Shown in pieces: positions 1 to 7,371 of a stretch of 64,000 nucleotides of DNA. The notes below the pieces were generated by a model, which did not search any database, was not told where the DNA came from, and worked only from the letters and a program-made list of their open reading frames with translations. The translations under genes were made by a program, and so were the position numbers. Where the stretch lies: positions 1-64,000 of the forward strand of contig DASXFN010000116.1 of the NCBI GenBank assembly GCA_036489565.1. Direction: 5' to 3'. Every line of letters begins with the position of its first letter. The first letter of the stretch is position 1. This DNA comes from JAICKN01 sp036489565. Lineage in GTDB: Bacteria > Acidobacteriota > Terriglobia > Terriglobales > Acidobacteriaceae.

Positions 1-288
1 GAAGTCGAGCACCATCACGGCGCGATCGGCTATCGTGCCGACAAGCCGTACGGCAACGGAGTGTTGCTCTGGTTCGAGGTGGAGGACTTCGATGCTGTGA
101 TGCAGCGCGCCGCCGAGATGGGAGTAGAGATGGTGCATCCACGGCATCGCAATCCTCCCGATGGCGATGGTGGTCCCAATCATTGGGAATGCTGGATGCG
201 TGACCTGGACGGCTACACTGTCGTTGTGGCCAGTCCTTATGGGACCGCCGACGGCGACTGGCGACCTGGTCCTGATTTATTTACGTAG
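1..288 (+). CDS. VOC (glyoxalase/bleomycin-resistance) family protein, 3' part
   Basis: The reading frame is open from base 1 to a TAG at 286-288, so the N-terminus lies outside the window. The visible 95 residues end with the typical last beta-alpha-beta unit of a vicinal oxygen chelate domain: VEDFDAVMQRA followed by a HWECWMRDLDGYTVVV segment, in which the E and D/G residues of the FxDPDGN-like turn are recognisable. The family contains metal-dependent lyases and dioxygenases and also antibiotic-binding proteins; the substrate cannot be told from this fragment. Confidence 0.75.
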   Translation, partial: EVEHHHGAIGYRADKPYGNGVLLWFEVEDFDAVMQRAAEMGVEMVHPRHRNPPDGDGGPNHWECWMRDLDGYTVVVASPYGTADGDWRPGPDLFT

Positions 289-296
289 TATTTGCC

Positions 297-353
297 TCAG
301 GGGCTAAAGCCCTTGGTCTTTGCGGGCTATACGGCACGGCTAAAAGCCGTGCC
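297..353. repeat. Tandem palindromic intergenic element
   Basis: Two hairpins sit just after the VOC gene: GGGC/GCCC around TAAA at 301-312, and an 8-bp perfect stem GGCACGGC/GCCGTGCC with loop TAAAA at 333-353. The wording (gggctaaagccc, then ggcacggctaaaagccgtgcc in sense) is of the kind dispersed through acidobacterial intergenic regions. It may also end transcription of the VOC gene, but no T-run follows. Confidence 0.5.
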
Positions 354-433
354 CTTCCCAAAATCGATTTATGCGATAGCTTGCAGGTAGAATCGCACAA
401 GCTGCAAAAATTCATTTGATCGAGGTCATCATC

Positions 434-676
434 ATGGCTGAACCAAGTTATGAGGAGTTGAAAGCACGCTTGTCCGAGTTAGAGAAGCAGCAGGGAACGC
501 GCCGTACCGGAAGCCTGGAATTCAAGGTAGGAGAAAAAGGCGGCGTAAGCGTTTACGGCCTGGGACGTTTCCCCGTGACGTTGTATTACGAGCAGTGGAA
601 CCGTCTGTTTGAAGCCACCGACCGTCTGCGCGAATTTCTGGAAGACAACAAGTCCAAACTTAAACTAAAAGAATAA
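434..676 (+). CDS. Conserved small protein of unknown function
   Basis: An 80-residue soluble protein. It has a short charged N-terminal helix (EELKARLSELEKQQ) followed by a compact core containing GGVSVYGLGRFPVTLYYEQW, then a C-terminal helix ending in a Lys-rich tail. This SVYGLGRFPVTLY core resembles a small uncharacterised protein I recall from cyanobacteria and acidobacteria. ATG 434 is chosen because GAGG lies 8 bases upstream; an in-frame TTG at 416 would add six residues. No function can be assigned. Confidence 0.7.
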   Translation: MAEPSYEELKARLSELEKQQGTRRTGSLEFKVGEKGGVSVYGLGRFPVTLYYEQWNRLFEATDRLREFLEDNKSKLKLKE

Positions 677-834
677 TGGTCAGGTCACGAGCAGGCGATC
701 TAAGGCTTGTACTGAGTCATATGCATCTGTTTAAGGCAAACCGCGCGGATTCTTTCGGCAACTAATTTTCGTTGCCCGCCGAGCCTAAGGCTGTGAGGTA
801 GATCGCTCCGGGCGAAGAATCGAGGAGGCACGCG

Positions 835-1335
835 ATGAAATTGTTCGGCCACCCCATTCACCAGATGCTGATTGTCTTTCCGCTTGGTCTTCTGGCCACT
901 GCGGTCGCCTTTGACGTTGTGGGATTAGCCAGCAGCGATCCGACCTGGTTTTTAATTTCTTACTGGATGATTGCCTCAGGCATTATCGGCGGGCTGCTGG
1001 CGGCCGTTTTCGGCACAATTGACTGGTGGGGAATTCCCGCCAACACCCGCGCCAAGAGCATTGGGCTTTTACACGGCGTGGGGAACGTCGTTGTTGTGCT
1101 GCTCTTTATCGCCAGTTGGTTCCTGCGTCCTACTCCTATTTCCATTCCCGGCGCTTTGGCATTGGCCTGCTCATTTGTGGGCGTGGCGTTGGCATTATTT
1201 ACGGGATGGTTGGGTGGCGAACTCGTAGACCGTCTGGGAGTCGGCGTGGACGAAGGCGCTCACTTGAATTCTCCCAGTTCACTCTCCGGACAACCCGCCT
1301 CACGACGGAAATTGGAAGAGCGCAAAGCGGCATGA
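835..1335 (+). CDS. DUF2231 family integral membrane protein
   Basis: A 166-residue protein with four predicted membrane segments (about residues 10-30, 42-65, 82-103 and 109-135). The N-terminal FGHPIHQMLIVFPLGLL is the signature of DUF2231, in which HP-H-P begins the first helix. The C-terminus is a hydrophilic tail of about 30 residues. The start is supported by an AGGAGG box 7 bases upstream. DUF2231 proteins are uncharacterised; some neighbour haem or redox genes. The gene stands alone here, between the small protein and tRNA-Arg. Confidence 0.85.
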   Translation: MKLFGHPIHQMLIVFPLGLLATAVAFDVVGLASSDPTWFLISYWMIASGIIGGLLAAVFGTIDWWGIPANTRAKSIGLLHGVGNVVVVLLFIASWFLRPTPISIPGALALACSFVGVALALFTGWLGGELVDRLGVGVDEGAHLNSPSSLSGQPASRRKLEERKAA

Positions 1336-1415
1336 GTTTAAACAAAATCCACTCTTAGATGAAATGAGCAGTGGTGAACGGGGCCGCGAATCTCCATGCT
1401 ACGATTGGAGACTCA

Positions 1416-1491
1416 GGCCCCGTTGCTTAAATGGATAAAGCACAGGTTTCCTAAACCTGCAATTCCGGTTCGATTCCGGACGGGGCCCCCA
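1416..1491 (+). tRNA. tRNA-Arg (anticodon CCU)
   Basis: A complete cloverleaf. Acceptor stem GGCCCCG (1416-1422) pairs with CGGGGCC (1481-1487). D stem GCT/AGC is at 1425-1427 and 1439-1441. Anticodon stem CAGGT/ACCTG is at 1443-1447 and 1455-1459 around loop TTCCTAA, which puts anticodon CCT at 1450-1452. T stem TCCGG/CCGGA encloses TTCGATT. Bases 1489-1491 read CCA, so the 3' end appears to be encoded after discriminator C1488. It decodes AGG, a rare codon in GC-rich genomes. Confidence 0.95.
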
Positions 1492-1571
1492 CGTACATAT
1501 TCTTAGCGCGCAGGGATTGATTGACGCGGTATGCGCACATCCGCGGTCGAACACTGCATCACTCCAAAAAA

Positions 1572-1754
1572 TCACGCCTTGGTTTCGTTTGGATTTTGGG
1601 GCGTCTCTTCCTTAGGGTTCATGGCGGCCTTGAAGCCACGAATACTCTCACCCAATCCCTTGCCGAGTTCCGGTAATTTCTTGGGACCAAAGATTAATAA
1701 AGCGATTCCGACGATTAGTAATAAGTGCATGGGCTGAAACAAGCCATCAAACAT
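1572..1754 (-). CDS. tatA: Sec-independent translocase subunit TatA
   Basis: A 60-residue protein with an N-terminal membrane helix (HLLLIVGIALLIF), the hinge FGPKKLPELGKGLGESIRGFK and a short charged tail, which is the classic TatA/E layout. TatA oligomers form the translocation pore for folded proteins recruited by TatBC. AAGGAG lies 8 bases before the ATG. No tatC is present nearby. The next gene upstream on the same strand encodes a protein with a twin-arginine signal peptide, so pore subunit and substrate are adjacent; a hairpin with a T-rich tail separates them. Confidence 0.92.
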   Translation of the reverse strand: MFDGLFQPMHLLLIVGIALLIFGPKKLPELGKGLGESIRGFKAAMNPKEETPQNPNETKA

Positions 1755-1796
1755 GAGGGACTCCTTGCGCAGCGAAATTTATATAAATGAAAAGAA

Positions 1797-1821
1797 CGAG
1801 GAGACCAAGCCGGTCTCCTCG
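1797..1821 (-). terminator. Intrinsic terminator after the ferritin-like gene
   Basis: A perfect 10-bp stem CGAGGAGACC/GGTCTCCTCG with loop AAGCC. On the minus strand it is followed by TTCTTTTC. It begins 10 bases past the stop codon of the ferritin-like gene and precedes tatA, so tatA probably has its own promoter or depends on read-through. Confidence 0.75.
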
Positions 1822-1831
1822 CAAAACAAGT

Positions 1832-2635
1832 CTACTTGATGTTGCCGTTCAATCCCGCCGGATAGAAGCCGCCGGAGTGGGAGCCTCCTCCGTAAACGAT
1901 ACTCAGCACTTCAGAGGTGCTGCGTGGGATGCTCAACCCATTGCTATCCACAAAGAAGGGATGGCCAGTGGTGGGAGGAACGTCCTTGGAGTCAGCTGCC
2001 GGACTGGTGAGGCCGAGAGAGATGACTCGATCACGGATCGAGCCAGAGTGCTGGGCCTCGGTTGAAAGGATACGCGCTGCCGCATCGAGATAAGCAGAGC
2101 TCTTGATGAGAGGCGCGGCGCCCAGATAAGCGCTTACGCCGACGTCTTCAAAAACTCGAGCAAGGCGAAGGAAGTCATTCATATTGTCGAAGCCAAAGCC
2201 CAAAGCGTCCAAATTAATTGTTGGCTTTTTGGAGGCATATTGCCCCAACGCCTTGCGCAGATAGAGCACATGCTCCGTTTCGTCATCGCGGATGGCGCTG
2301 GCCAGGTAAGCGATTTTTGAGGAACCGAAATCCGAGACCATGTGGCCGCCCCGGGTGGGGCCGCTTTGCTGGTCGTTGGCAATGATTCCCCGCTGTTGCA
2401 GAGTCGCGCCATAGCTGGCGACTCCGTAAAATTCAGCTTCCAGGTATTCAAGATTCAGTGCAAAGTTGAGAATGTCGGTATCGGTTACGGTCGCAGCGGC
2501 ATGGATCTTGCTGACGCTCCCGCCCATCATGGTCATGGCAGCGACGCCCAGGCCTGTAGCACCTGCGCGCTTAAGGAATTTACGGCGATCGGAGGGATTG
2601 TCCACAATCTGTCCGAGTAGTTCACTCTTTGACAT
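1832..2635 (-). CDS. Tat-exported ferritin-like domain protein
   Basis: A 267-residue protein. Residues 15-45 form a twin-arginine signal: DRRKFLKRAG followed by a Gly/Ala/Met-rich hydrophobic stretch and an A-A cleavage region. The mature part has the Ferritin_2-type (PF13668-like) four-helix pattern: ALNLEYLEAEFYGVASYG, later ETEHVLYLRKALG and STEAQHSGSIRDRV supply the Glu and His residues typical of a di-iron or metal-binding site. The C-terminus is Gly/Ser-rich. The start at 2635 has GGAG 6 bases upstream; an upstream in-frame start would place extra residues ahead of the signal peptide. Its role (peroxide or iron handling in the periplasm) is inferred. Confidence 0.85.
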   Translation of the reverse strand: MSKSELLGQIVDNPSDRRKFLKRAGATGLGVAAMTMMGGSVSKIHAAATVTDTDILNFALNLEYLEAEFYGVASYGATLQQRGIIANDQQSGPTRGGHMVSDFGSSKIAYLASAIRDDETEHVLYLRKALGQYASKKPTINLDALGFGFDNMNDFLRLARVFEDVGVSAYLGAAPLIKSSAYLDAAARILSTEAQHSGSIRDRVISLGLTSPAADSKDVPPTTGHPFFVDSNGLSIPRSTSEVLSIVYGGGSHSGGFYPAGLNGNIK

Positions 2636-2896
2636 GTTGATCTCCAGGTGTAGCTGGTGCCTTCCCAAGGCGTCTCAATCAAGACGGCTCAGGTCCAAAG
2701 CGGGATGGTAAGGCAAGCCGGAACCTTGCAGGAATGCAGAAGCTGGAAGGGACGTGACCAGATTCGCTACTCAGGTGCGGAACTCACAAAGTGAGTTGTC
2801 TATCTAAGAGTATTTTGCTGCGAGTATTTCGCGGGTGTTTTTCTGAAATCCGGATCGCGTTTTATTGCGTACTCATTAGAGAAACCAAAACTGGTT

Positions 2897-2968
2897 CTCT
2901 TTGGACCGGAGGTTAAGGGACAAACTGCACTTTCTCCAAAGCGGAAGTGCAGACCTCCGTCCAAAGAG
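2897..2968. repeat. Compound inverted repeat in a 364-bp gene-free gap
   Basis: The gap between the ferritin-like gene and the anti-sigma gene (2636-2999) contains no credible ORF. It holds an outer arm CTCTTTGGACCGGAGGT (2897-2913) matched, apart from one extra C, by ACCTCCGTCCAAAGAG (2953-2968), and an inner arm CTGCACTT (2925-2932) matched by AAGTGCAG (2945-2952). The right arms are contiguous, the left arms are separated by 11 bases. TTTTT follows on the plus strand. It could be a terminator for the sigma/anti-sigma operon, a structured RNA or a small mobile remnant. Confidence 0.6.
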
Positions 2969-2999
2969 TTTTTGATTTGTTGTTGCTCCTCTGCCTACC

Positions 3000-3761
3000 T
3001 TATTCGCCCGCGCCCATCATCAGAATCGGCATGGTTGGCGTTGCTGAACCTTCTTCCGGTTCCACCGTAATGGCAAAAGCCTTGGCTTCTGTTTCCGCGG
3101 GCAACGGGGGATTGATTACGGTTGCGCTTCCATGAGAGTCAGGCTTGAATACTCCCGCTGGAATCGGTGCGCCCTTCGTCGGAATCAACCAGAGTTCATA
3201 GGCTTTACGCGCCGGAGGTTCCGGCATGTTATTGGCAATGAAAATAAGGCTCGATCGATTGCGCACATAAATGGCTTTGCCCTGGGGTTGAGGCGGAGTG
3301 TTTGTCTTGACCACGGCAACAATCTGCGCATCGGGCGCAGTGAGTGTGGCAACGACTTCTTTCGCCTGCACCAGTTGAGCTTGCTGCGTGGCGGATTGCT
3401 TGAGCAGGTCCGCGATTCGTTCATGGAGCAGGTTGTTTTGGCGGATCAGGAGCGCGCCCATCAGAATGAGGGCAGCCGCGGCAAGCCATCGCACTACCGA
3501 CCACCACTGGGGGGCTTGAACTTCGCGCGGGTGGGCTTCCTGCGCGATTGCATTCATCAGTCGTTGCCGGGAGCGTAGCGGTGGCTTAGGACCGCTGGCG
3601 GAGAAGGCAAGCAGGGCGGTATCTCCGCGCAACTGTTCCAACTCGCGGCGGCATGAGGCGCACTCATGCAAATGCTTTTCGAGAGCAAGGCGTTCTTCGC
3701 CCTCGAGCGCATTCATCGCATGAAGAGCGAGATCGTCCGCGTATTGTTCGTGCGTGCTCAT
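3000..3761 (-). CDS. RskA-like membrane anti-sigma factor
   Basis: A 253-residue protein. The N-terminal 50 residues form a zinc-finger anti-sigma domain with the HLHECASCRRE (H-x3-C-x2-C) motif. A single membrane helix lies near residues 88-105 (VRWLAAAALILMGALLI), followed by a coiled stretch and a C-terminal RskA domain containing YELWLIPTKGAP and AFAITVEPEEGS. It should hold the adjacent ECF sigma factor at the membrane and release it after regulated proteolysis. The start codon overlaps the sigma stop by 4 bases (ATGA), as expected for a co-translated pair. Confidence 0.9.
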   Translation of the reverse strand: MSTHEQYADDLALHAMNALEGEERLALEKHLHECASCRRELEQLRGDTALLAFSASGPKPPLRSRQRLMNAIAQEAHPREVQAPQWWSVVRWLAAAALILMGALLIRQNNLLHERIADLLKQSATQQAQLVQAKEVVATLTAPDAQIVAVVKTNTPPQPQGKAIYVRNRSSLIFIANNMPEPPARKAYELWLIPTKGAPIPAGVFKPDSHGSATVINPPLPAETEAKAFAITVEPEEGSATPTMPILMMGAGE

Positions 3762-4306
3762 GCCATCACGGCTTTCCGTAAGGTTAAAAGAGCGGAACGT
3801 ATACGGGTCTTGATGGTTCCCAACGGTTCACCCGTTTTTTTCGCAATCTCAGTGTGCGTCATTCCCTGGAAATAGGCCATTTCCACCGCGCTTCGCTGTG
3901 GTGCTGGCATTCCTCCCAACACCGTTCTTACTTTTTCCATTGCCCGTGAACGGTCTGCTTCGCTGGCGAGGTCGGGTTCGACGGAGACAAAAACCTCGTC
4001 CACATCGGTTTCCGGATGCCGCTTGCGCAGCGCGTCAATTGCCCGATTCCGGGTAATGACCGCGAGCCATGGGGCGAGTTTGCCCCGGCTGGCATCGAAG
4101 GCCGCGGGATTGCGCCATAGCTGCATAAACACTTCCTGCAGGATGTCTTCCGCCACGGCCGCGTCGCCGAGCACACGCAGGGCGACGGAGTAAACAATGG
4201 AGGAATAGCGGTCGTATAAAACCGCCATCGCGCCCTGATTACCCGAGCGAATGGATGACACCAGCGAAGCGTCAGTCGCAGTTTGCCCTAGCTCAGTACT
4301 CGACAA
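3758..4306 (-). CDS. ECF RNA polymerase sigma factor (SigK-like)
   Basis: A 182-residue sigma-70 family protein. Region 2 is seen in AVLYDRYSSIVYSVALRVLG and DILQEVFMQLWRNP with the following WLAVITRNRAIDALRKR; region 4 is QRSAVEMAYFQGMTHTEIA and GTIKTRIRSALLTLRKA. The acidic linker DVDEVFVS lies between. The start is a TTG at 4306 with AGGA 9 bases upstream. Pairing with an RskA-type anti-sigma places it near the SigK/ECF19 group. Its regulon is unknown; the next gene downstream on the same strand, a Tat-exported ferritin-like protein, is a natural candidate target. Confidence 0.9.
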   Translation of the reverse strand: MSSTELGQTATDASLVSSIRSGNQGAMAVLYDRYSSIVYSVALRVLGDAAVAEDILQEVFMQLWRNPAAFDASRGKLAPWLAVITRNRAIDALRKRHPETDVDEVFVSVEPDLASEADRSRAMEKVRTVLGGMPAPQRSAVEMAYFQGMTHTEIAKKTGEPLGTIKTRIRSALLTLRKAVMA

Positions 4307-4473
4307 TCACCAATCCTGTTCTACGTTAAAGGTACGTTCCGGAACCGGCCCTGGATTGCCGATGCGGGCAGAACCGTTCCCCGGAAGTCGTGTTGAACAT
4401 AGCAAAAGTACTCTTTTTTCACAAGAAAAGTAGCCCATTCAGGCTTGCTTAGACGTGGGTGCTCAAGCACGAC

Positions 4474-5490
4474 TCAACGCAGCGTTCCGCAAATGGCCGC
4501 CAAGCCGCCAAGGGAAAAATTCACTCCTCTTTTTACCCGAAAGATGCGGTACACGTCGATTGCGACGATGATTACGCCGATTCCGACGATGATTGGGAAA
4601 CTTCGTCCCATCCAGAGATTGATTGCATTGGTGATTTGCAATGTTTTTTCAGCTGGAACATTTTTCACTGCGATTTCTGCCACAATATTTGTCTTGCACA
4701 GCCATGCGAACATTGCCCAGCCGGCGGAATCGGTTAGAAGTTTCACGCTGGCTCGAAAGCGTGTCCAATAAGGCCGCAGCAGATTCACGCATGAAGTAGC
4801 GAGGGTTACCGCTATCAGGATCACAATCCACCAAAAGTAATAGTGCCACGCAGGGGCCAGGACAATTCGTACCTCGGGGCGATCCACCATTACCGGGGAT
4901 GACAAAAAACCAATCCACAAGATGAATACCACGACAAGGGCGACGATTTCGCTAATGGAATTCGAACGCTTGATGCGGTTTGGGTCGCGAAGTGGCGGCA
5001 GCTTGCGAGGATTCCATTTTTCCAGAAAGCCTGTTTTGAGAGCGTATTTTTCCAGTACTGCAAAAGCAAATGTGACCGATGCGAAAGTGTAGACCAAAGC
5101 CAGCCACAAACCATGCAAGGCCCCGACCGTAAGGTTGCCCGCTGCCTGGGCGCGGTACGAGGGAACAAATGTGTTCAGACATACCCAAACCAGCAGCCAT
5201 GGCAAAAAATAGAACAACCATGCGATCTTGAGTACGAGCCGATAAATGGGGAAGAGAACCGGGCCGATGAGGTGACGTTGCGGCAGGTAGCGGTTTGCAA
5301 CCATGATAGGGCTGCCTCGCTGTTTGAGGATCTCTTCTACGTCGGCGTCGGTGAGCTTGCGACCGAGTTCAGATTCTTTGTCTTCCGCTTGTGAGCGGAT
5401 GTCTTCGGAAAGCTCGGCGAGGATGTCCTGCCTTTGCGCTTTGGGTAGCCAGAAACCGACAGCTTGCAAATATCGTTCGATAAGTTCCAT
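4474..5490 (-). CDS. HAAS-domain integral membrane protein
   Basis: A 338-residue protein. The N-terminal 75 residues (MELIERYLQAVGFWLPKAQR, then ILAELSEDIRSQ and EEILKQRGSP) match the HAAS signalling domain, a small helical module commonly encoded next to PadR regulators. About six membrane segments follow (around residues 78-105, 118-150, 183-203, 218-240, 260-285 and 292-312). AAGGAG lies 8 bases before the ATG. It is the last gene of a PadR - acyltransferase - HAAS run, with 54 bases separating it from the acyltransferase. Its function is unknown; sensing or relaying membrane state to PadR is an inference. Confidence 0.75.
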   Translation of the reverse strand: MELIERYLQAVGFWLPKAQRQDILAELSEDIRSQAEDKESELGRKLTDADVEEILKQRGSPIMVANRYLPQRHLIGPVLFPIYRLVLKIAWLFYFLPWLLVWVCLNTFVPSYRAQAAGNLTVGALHGLWLALVYTFASVTFAFAVLEKYALKTGFLEKWNPRKLPPLRDPNRIKRSNSISEIVALVVVFILWIGFLSSPVMVDRPEVRIVLAPAWHYYFWWIVILIAVTLATSCVNLLRPYWTRFRASVKLLTDSAGWAMFAWLCKTNIVAEIAVKNVPAEKTLQITNAINLWMGRSFPIIVGIGVIIVAIDVYRIFRVKRGVNFSLGGLAAICGTLR

Positions 5491-5544
5491 GACGATGCTC
5501 CTTAGAAAATGGTCGAATAAATGTTTCTATTGTGAATTGCTGTG

Positions 5545-6783
5545 CTAAACGATTCGCGCGACAGCTGGAATCCGCCGAATGGCGGCAACGGCCGACCAAC
5601 TAAGCAGCAATGCACCGAGAAACACGATGGATCCTTTGGCGACTGCGGACACATGCGTTCGTAAAAGCGCATACTGCAGCCAGCTCACGAATGCGTAATG
5701 GACAAGGTAGATTCCGTAGGAATTGTCGGAGAGGCTAGTCCAGATTTTGTTGGGCGCGTTCATGAAACGCACAAAGAGGGAAAGAAACGCGAAGGACGAT
5801 ACGGCGCAAGAGAGAACGAATGCGACGTCGCTAGCCAGCCGCCAAAAATGCACACCAGGGTGAATCAATCCGGCGATAAAGCAAATGAGCGCCAGTCCGA
5901 AGGTCAGAAGCGCGGCACAAACCCAAAGGAACCACCGCTTCACCAGATTGCCGGTGGCGGCGAGTAGGCCGCGGTCAATGCCATAAGCGCCGATGCCAAC
6001 TCCAATGATGAAATAAGCCAGGTAGTGGAGGATACGGGCGGTTTGGAAAGTGAACGGGCCGAAGGCTGTCCATCGTAACGAGTCAAAGACAAGTTCCATC
6101 GGCAAGTAAGCCATTGCTGAGATGACCGCCAGTCGGGCAAAAAACAAAAAAGGACGGCGGGACCCGCCTCCACAAGCGCGACCGATGATCTCTCCCCAGC
6201 GGGGCGCAGCGAGGAAAAGCAGAGCGGCGACACCATCGAATACCAGCAACACCCATACGAACCATGCCGGACCGGAAGGCCAATTTCCGAGAGTGCGCCA
6301 TTGCTGCCAGAATCCTACGATGCCGGTGACTGATCCAGTCTGGAGATAAGCGGGGTAGTAGGCGAGAGGCGCGATGACGGCTGCCGCCACGACGAATGGA
6401 ATTCCGAGACGTTGCAAGCGATCCCGCAGGAATACCTTGCTTCCTTTGCGTCGCAGGCTCTGCCAGACGAACAAGCCGGAGAGCAGAAACATAAGGGACA
6501 TAAAGAAAATGTCATTGAAGGAGACGAAAATGGCGAACCCGCTCCAGTGCTGCGGGTCAATGATTGGAAAAGCCTGCCACCAGCGCGGTTGCGCAATCAA
6601 GGACTTCGGGGGAGGCGGCCCGTAGGGATCGTACGCGAGAGCTGCATGGTGCGCGACGACCAGGACTACGACGAAAGCGCGCAAATATCCAATTGCGAAG
6701 TTGCGCGTGGGTTTGGAGTTCGACTGGACGATAGGCGCTTTTACTCTGTCTAGCGAAACAGGAAATATGTTTGCAGTTGCCAT
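5545..6783 (-). CDS. Acyltransferase-3 family membrane protein
   Basis: A 412-residue protein with about ten membrane helices. The first helix carries the family motif region YLRAFVVVLVVAHHAALAY, with the paired histidines expected in PF01757 O-acyltransferases such as OpgC/OafA. The later segment SLSDNSYGIYLVHYAFVSWLQ is also typical of the family. These enzymes transfer acyl groups to surface polysaccharides or glucans; the acceptor here is unknown. The ATG follows the padR stop codon by 3 bases, and its ribosome site GAGGAA overlaps the padR end, so the two are translationally linked. Confidence 0.88.
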   Translation of the reverse strand: MATANIFPVSLDRVKAPIVQSNSKPTRNFAIGYLRAFVVVLVVAHHAALAYDPYGPPPPKSLIAQPRWWQAFPIIDPQHWSGFAIFVSFNDIFFMSLMFLLSGLFVWQSLRRKGSKVFLRDRLQRLGIPFVVAAAVIAPLAYYPAYLQTGSVTGIVGFWQQWRTLGNWPSGPAWFVWVLLVFDGVAALLFLAAPRWGEIIGRACGGGSRRPFLFFARLAVISAMAYLPMELVFDSLRWTAFGPFTFQTARILHYLAYFIIGVGIGAYGIDRGLLAATGNLVKRWFLWVCAALLTFGLALICFIAGLIHPGVHFWRLASDVAFVLSCAVSSFAFLSLFVRFMNAPNKIWTSLSDNSYGIYLVHYAFVSWLQYALLRTHVSAVAKGSIVFLGALLLSWSAVAAIRRIPAVARIV

Positions 6784-6786
6784 AAA

Positions 6787-7143
6787 TTATTCCTCACCAA
6801 GAATTTGTTCGAGTGAAGCGTTAATGCTTCGCCACTCTTCGAGCAGTTGCTTGAGGGTCCGCTTGCCCTCGGGCGACAATTTGTAGAAGCGCTTGTTGCG
6901 CTTGTCTTCCTCGCGCCATTCGCTGACCAGCAGGCCCTGCGTTTCCAGCCTGCGCAGCAGGGGATAGAGCGTGCTTTCGTCAATCACCAGGCCGTCGTCG
7001 GCCAGGGCTTTACGCAAGGTGTATCCGTAACGCTCAGTCTTTAACTGGGCGAGGACAGCGACAATGAGGCATCCACGGCGGAGTTCGAGGCGAAGGTTTT
7101 CGTAAACTTCGGCGTTCGCGTCATTCTTAGTACTGTTCTTCAT
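6787..7143 (-). CDS. PadR family transcriptional regulator
   Basis: A 118-residue winged-helix protein. RRGCLIVAVLAQLKTERYGY, then ESTLYPLLRRLETQGLL and KRFYKLSPEGKRTLKQL are the hallmark PadR helix-turn-helix and wing. The start at 7143 is preferred over an in-frame ATG at 7209 because the best promoter (7160-7188) lies between them. With that promoter the mRNA would begin only a few bases before the ATG, so translation may be leaderless. It heads the acyltransferase/HAAS operon and probably represses it and itself. Confidence 0.9.
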   Translation of the reverse strand: MKNSTKNDANAEVYENLRLELRRGCLIVAVLAQLKTERYGYTLRKALADDGLVIDESTLYPLLRRLETQGLLVSEWREEDKRNKRFYKLSPEGKRTLKQLLEEWRSINASLEQILGEE

Positions 7144-7145
7144 AT

Positions 7146-7188
7146 AGTGTACGCTGTACACTGTATAGCACACAGTATAGGTTGTCAA
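7146..7188 (-). promoter_or_regulatory. padR operon promoter with palindromic operator
   Basis: On the minus strand TTGACA (7183-7188) and TACAGT (7160-7165) are separated by exactly 17 bases. Overlapping the -10 and the predicted start site is a perfect palindrome AGTGTAC-GCT-GTACACT (7146-7162), ending 2 bases before the padR ATG. A second partial copy of the CTGTATAGC/ACAGTATAG wording lies just upstream. This layout suits autorepression by PadR. Confidence 0.65.
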
Positions 7189-7371
7189 CTGAAAATATTT
7201 TGTTTCCACTGGATGAACTTATTCATGGACGCCCGCGCCTCGCCGTCAATCTCAGGGCCGCGCTGACTACATGATTTCCTGTATTACTAGATTGCTACAC
7301 GATTGACCCCACCATCCGGGTTTGTTAGTTTCCAAATATCGCGTGTCGTTGAGTTTCCTTTCGCTTTTGCC

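Noticed and set aside
1416..1571. tRNA-Arg as an integration site for a genomic island
   Set aside because: No integrase, no direct repeat of the tRNA 3' end and no phage-like genes were found downstream.
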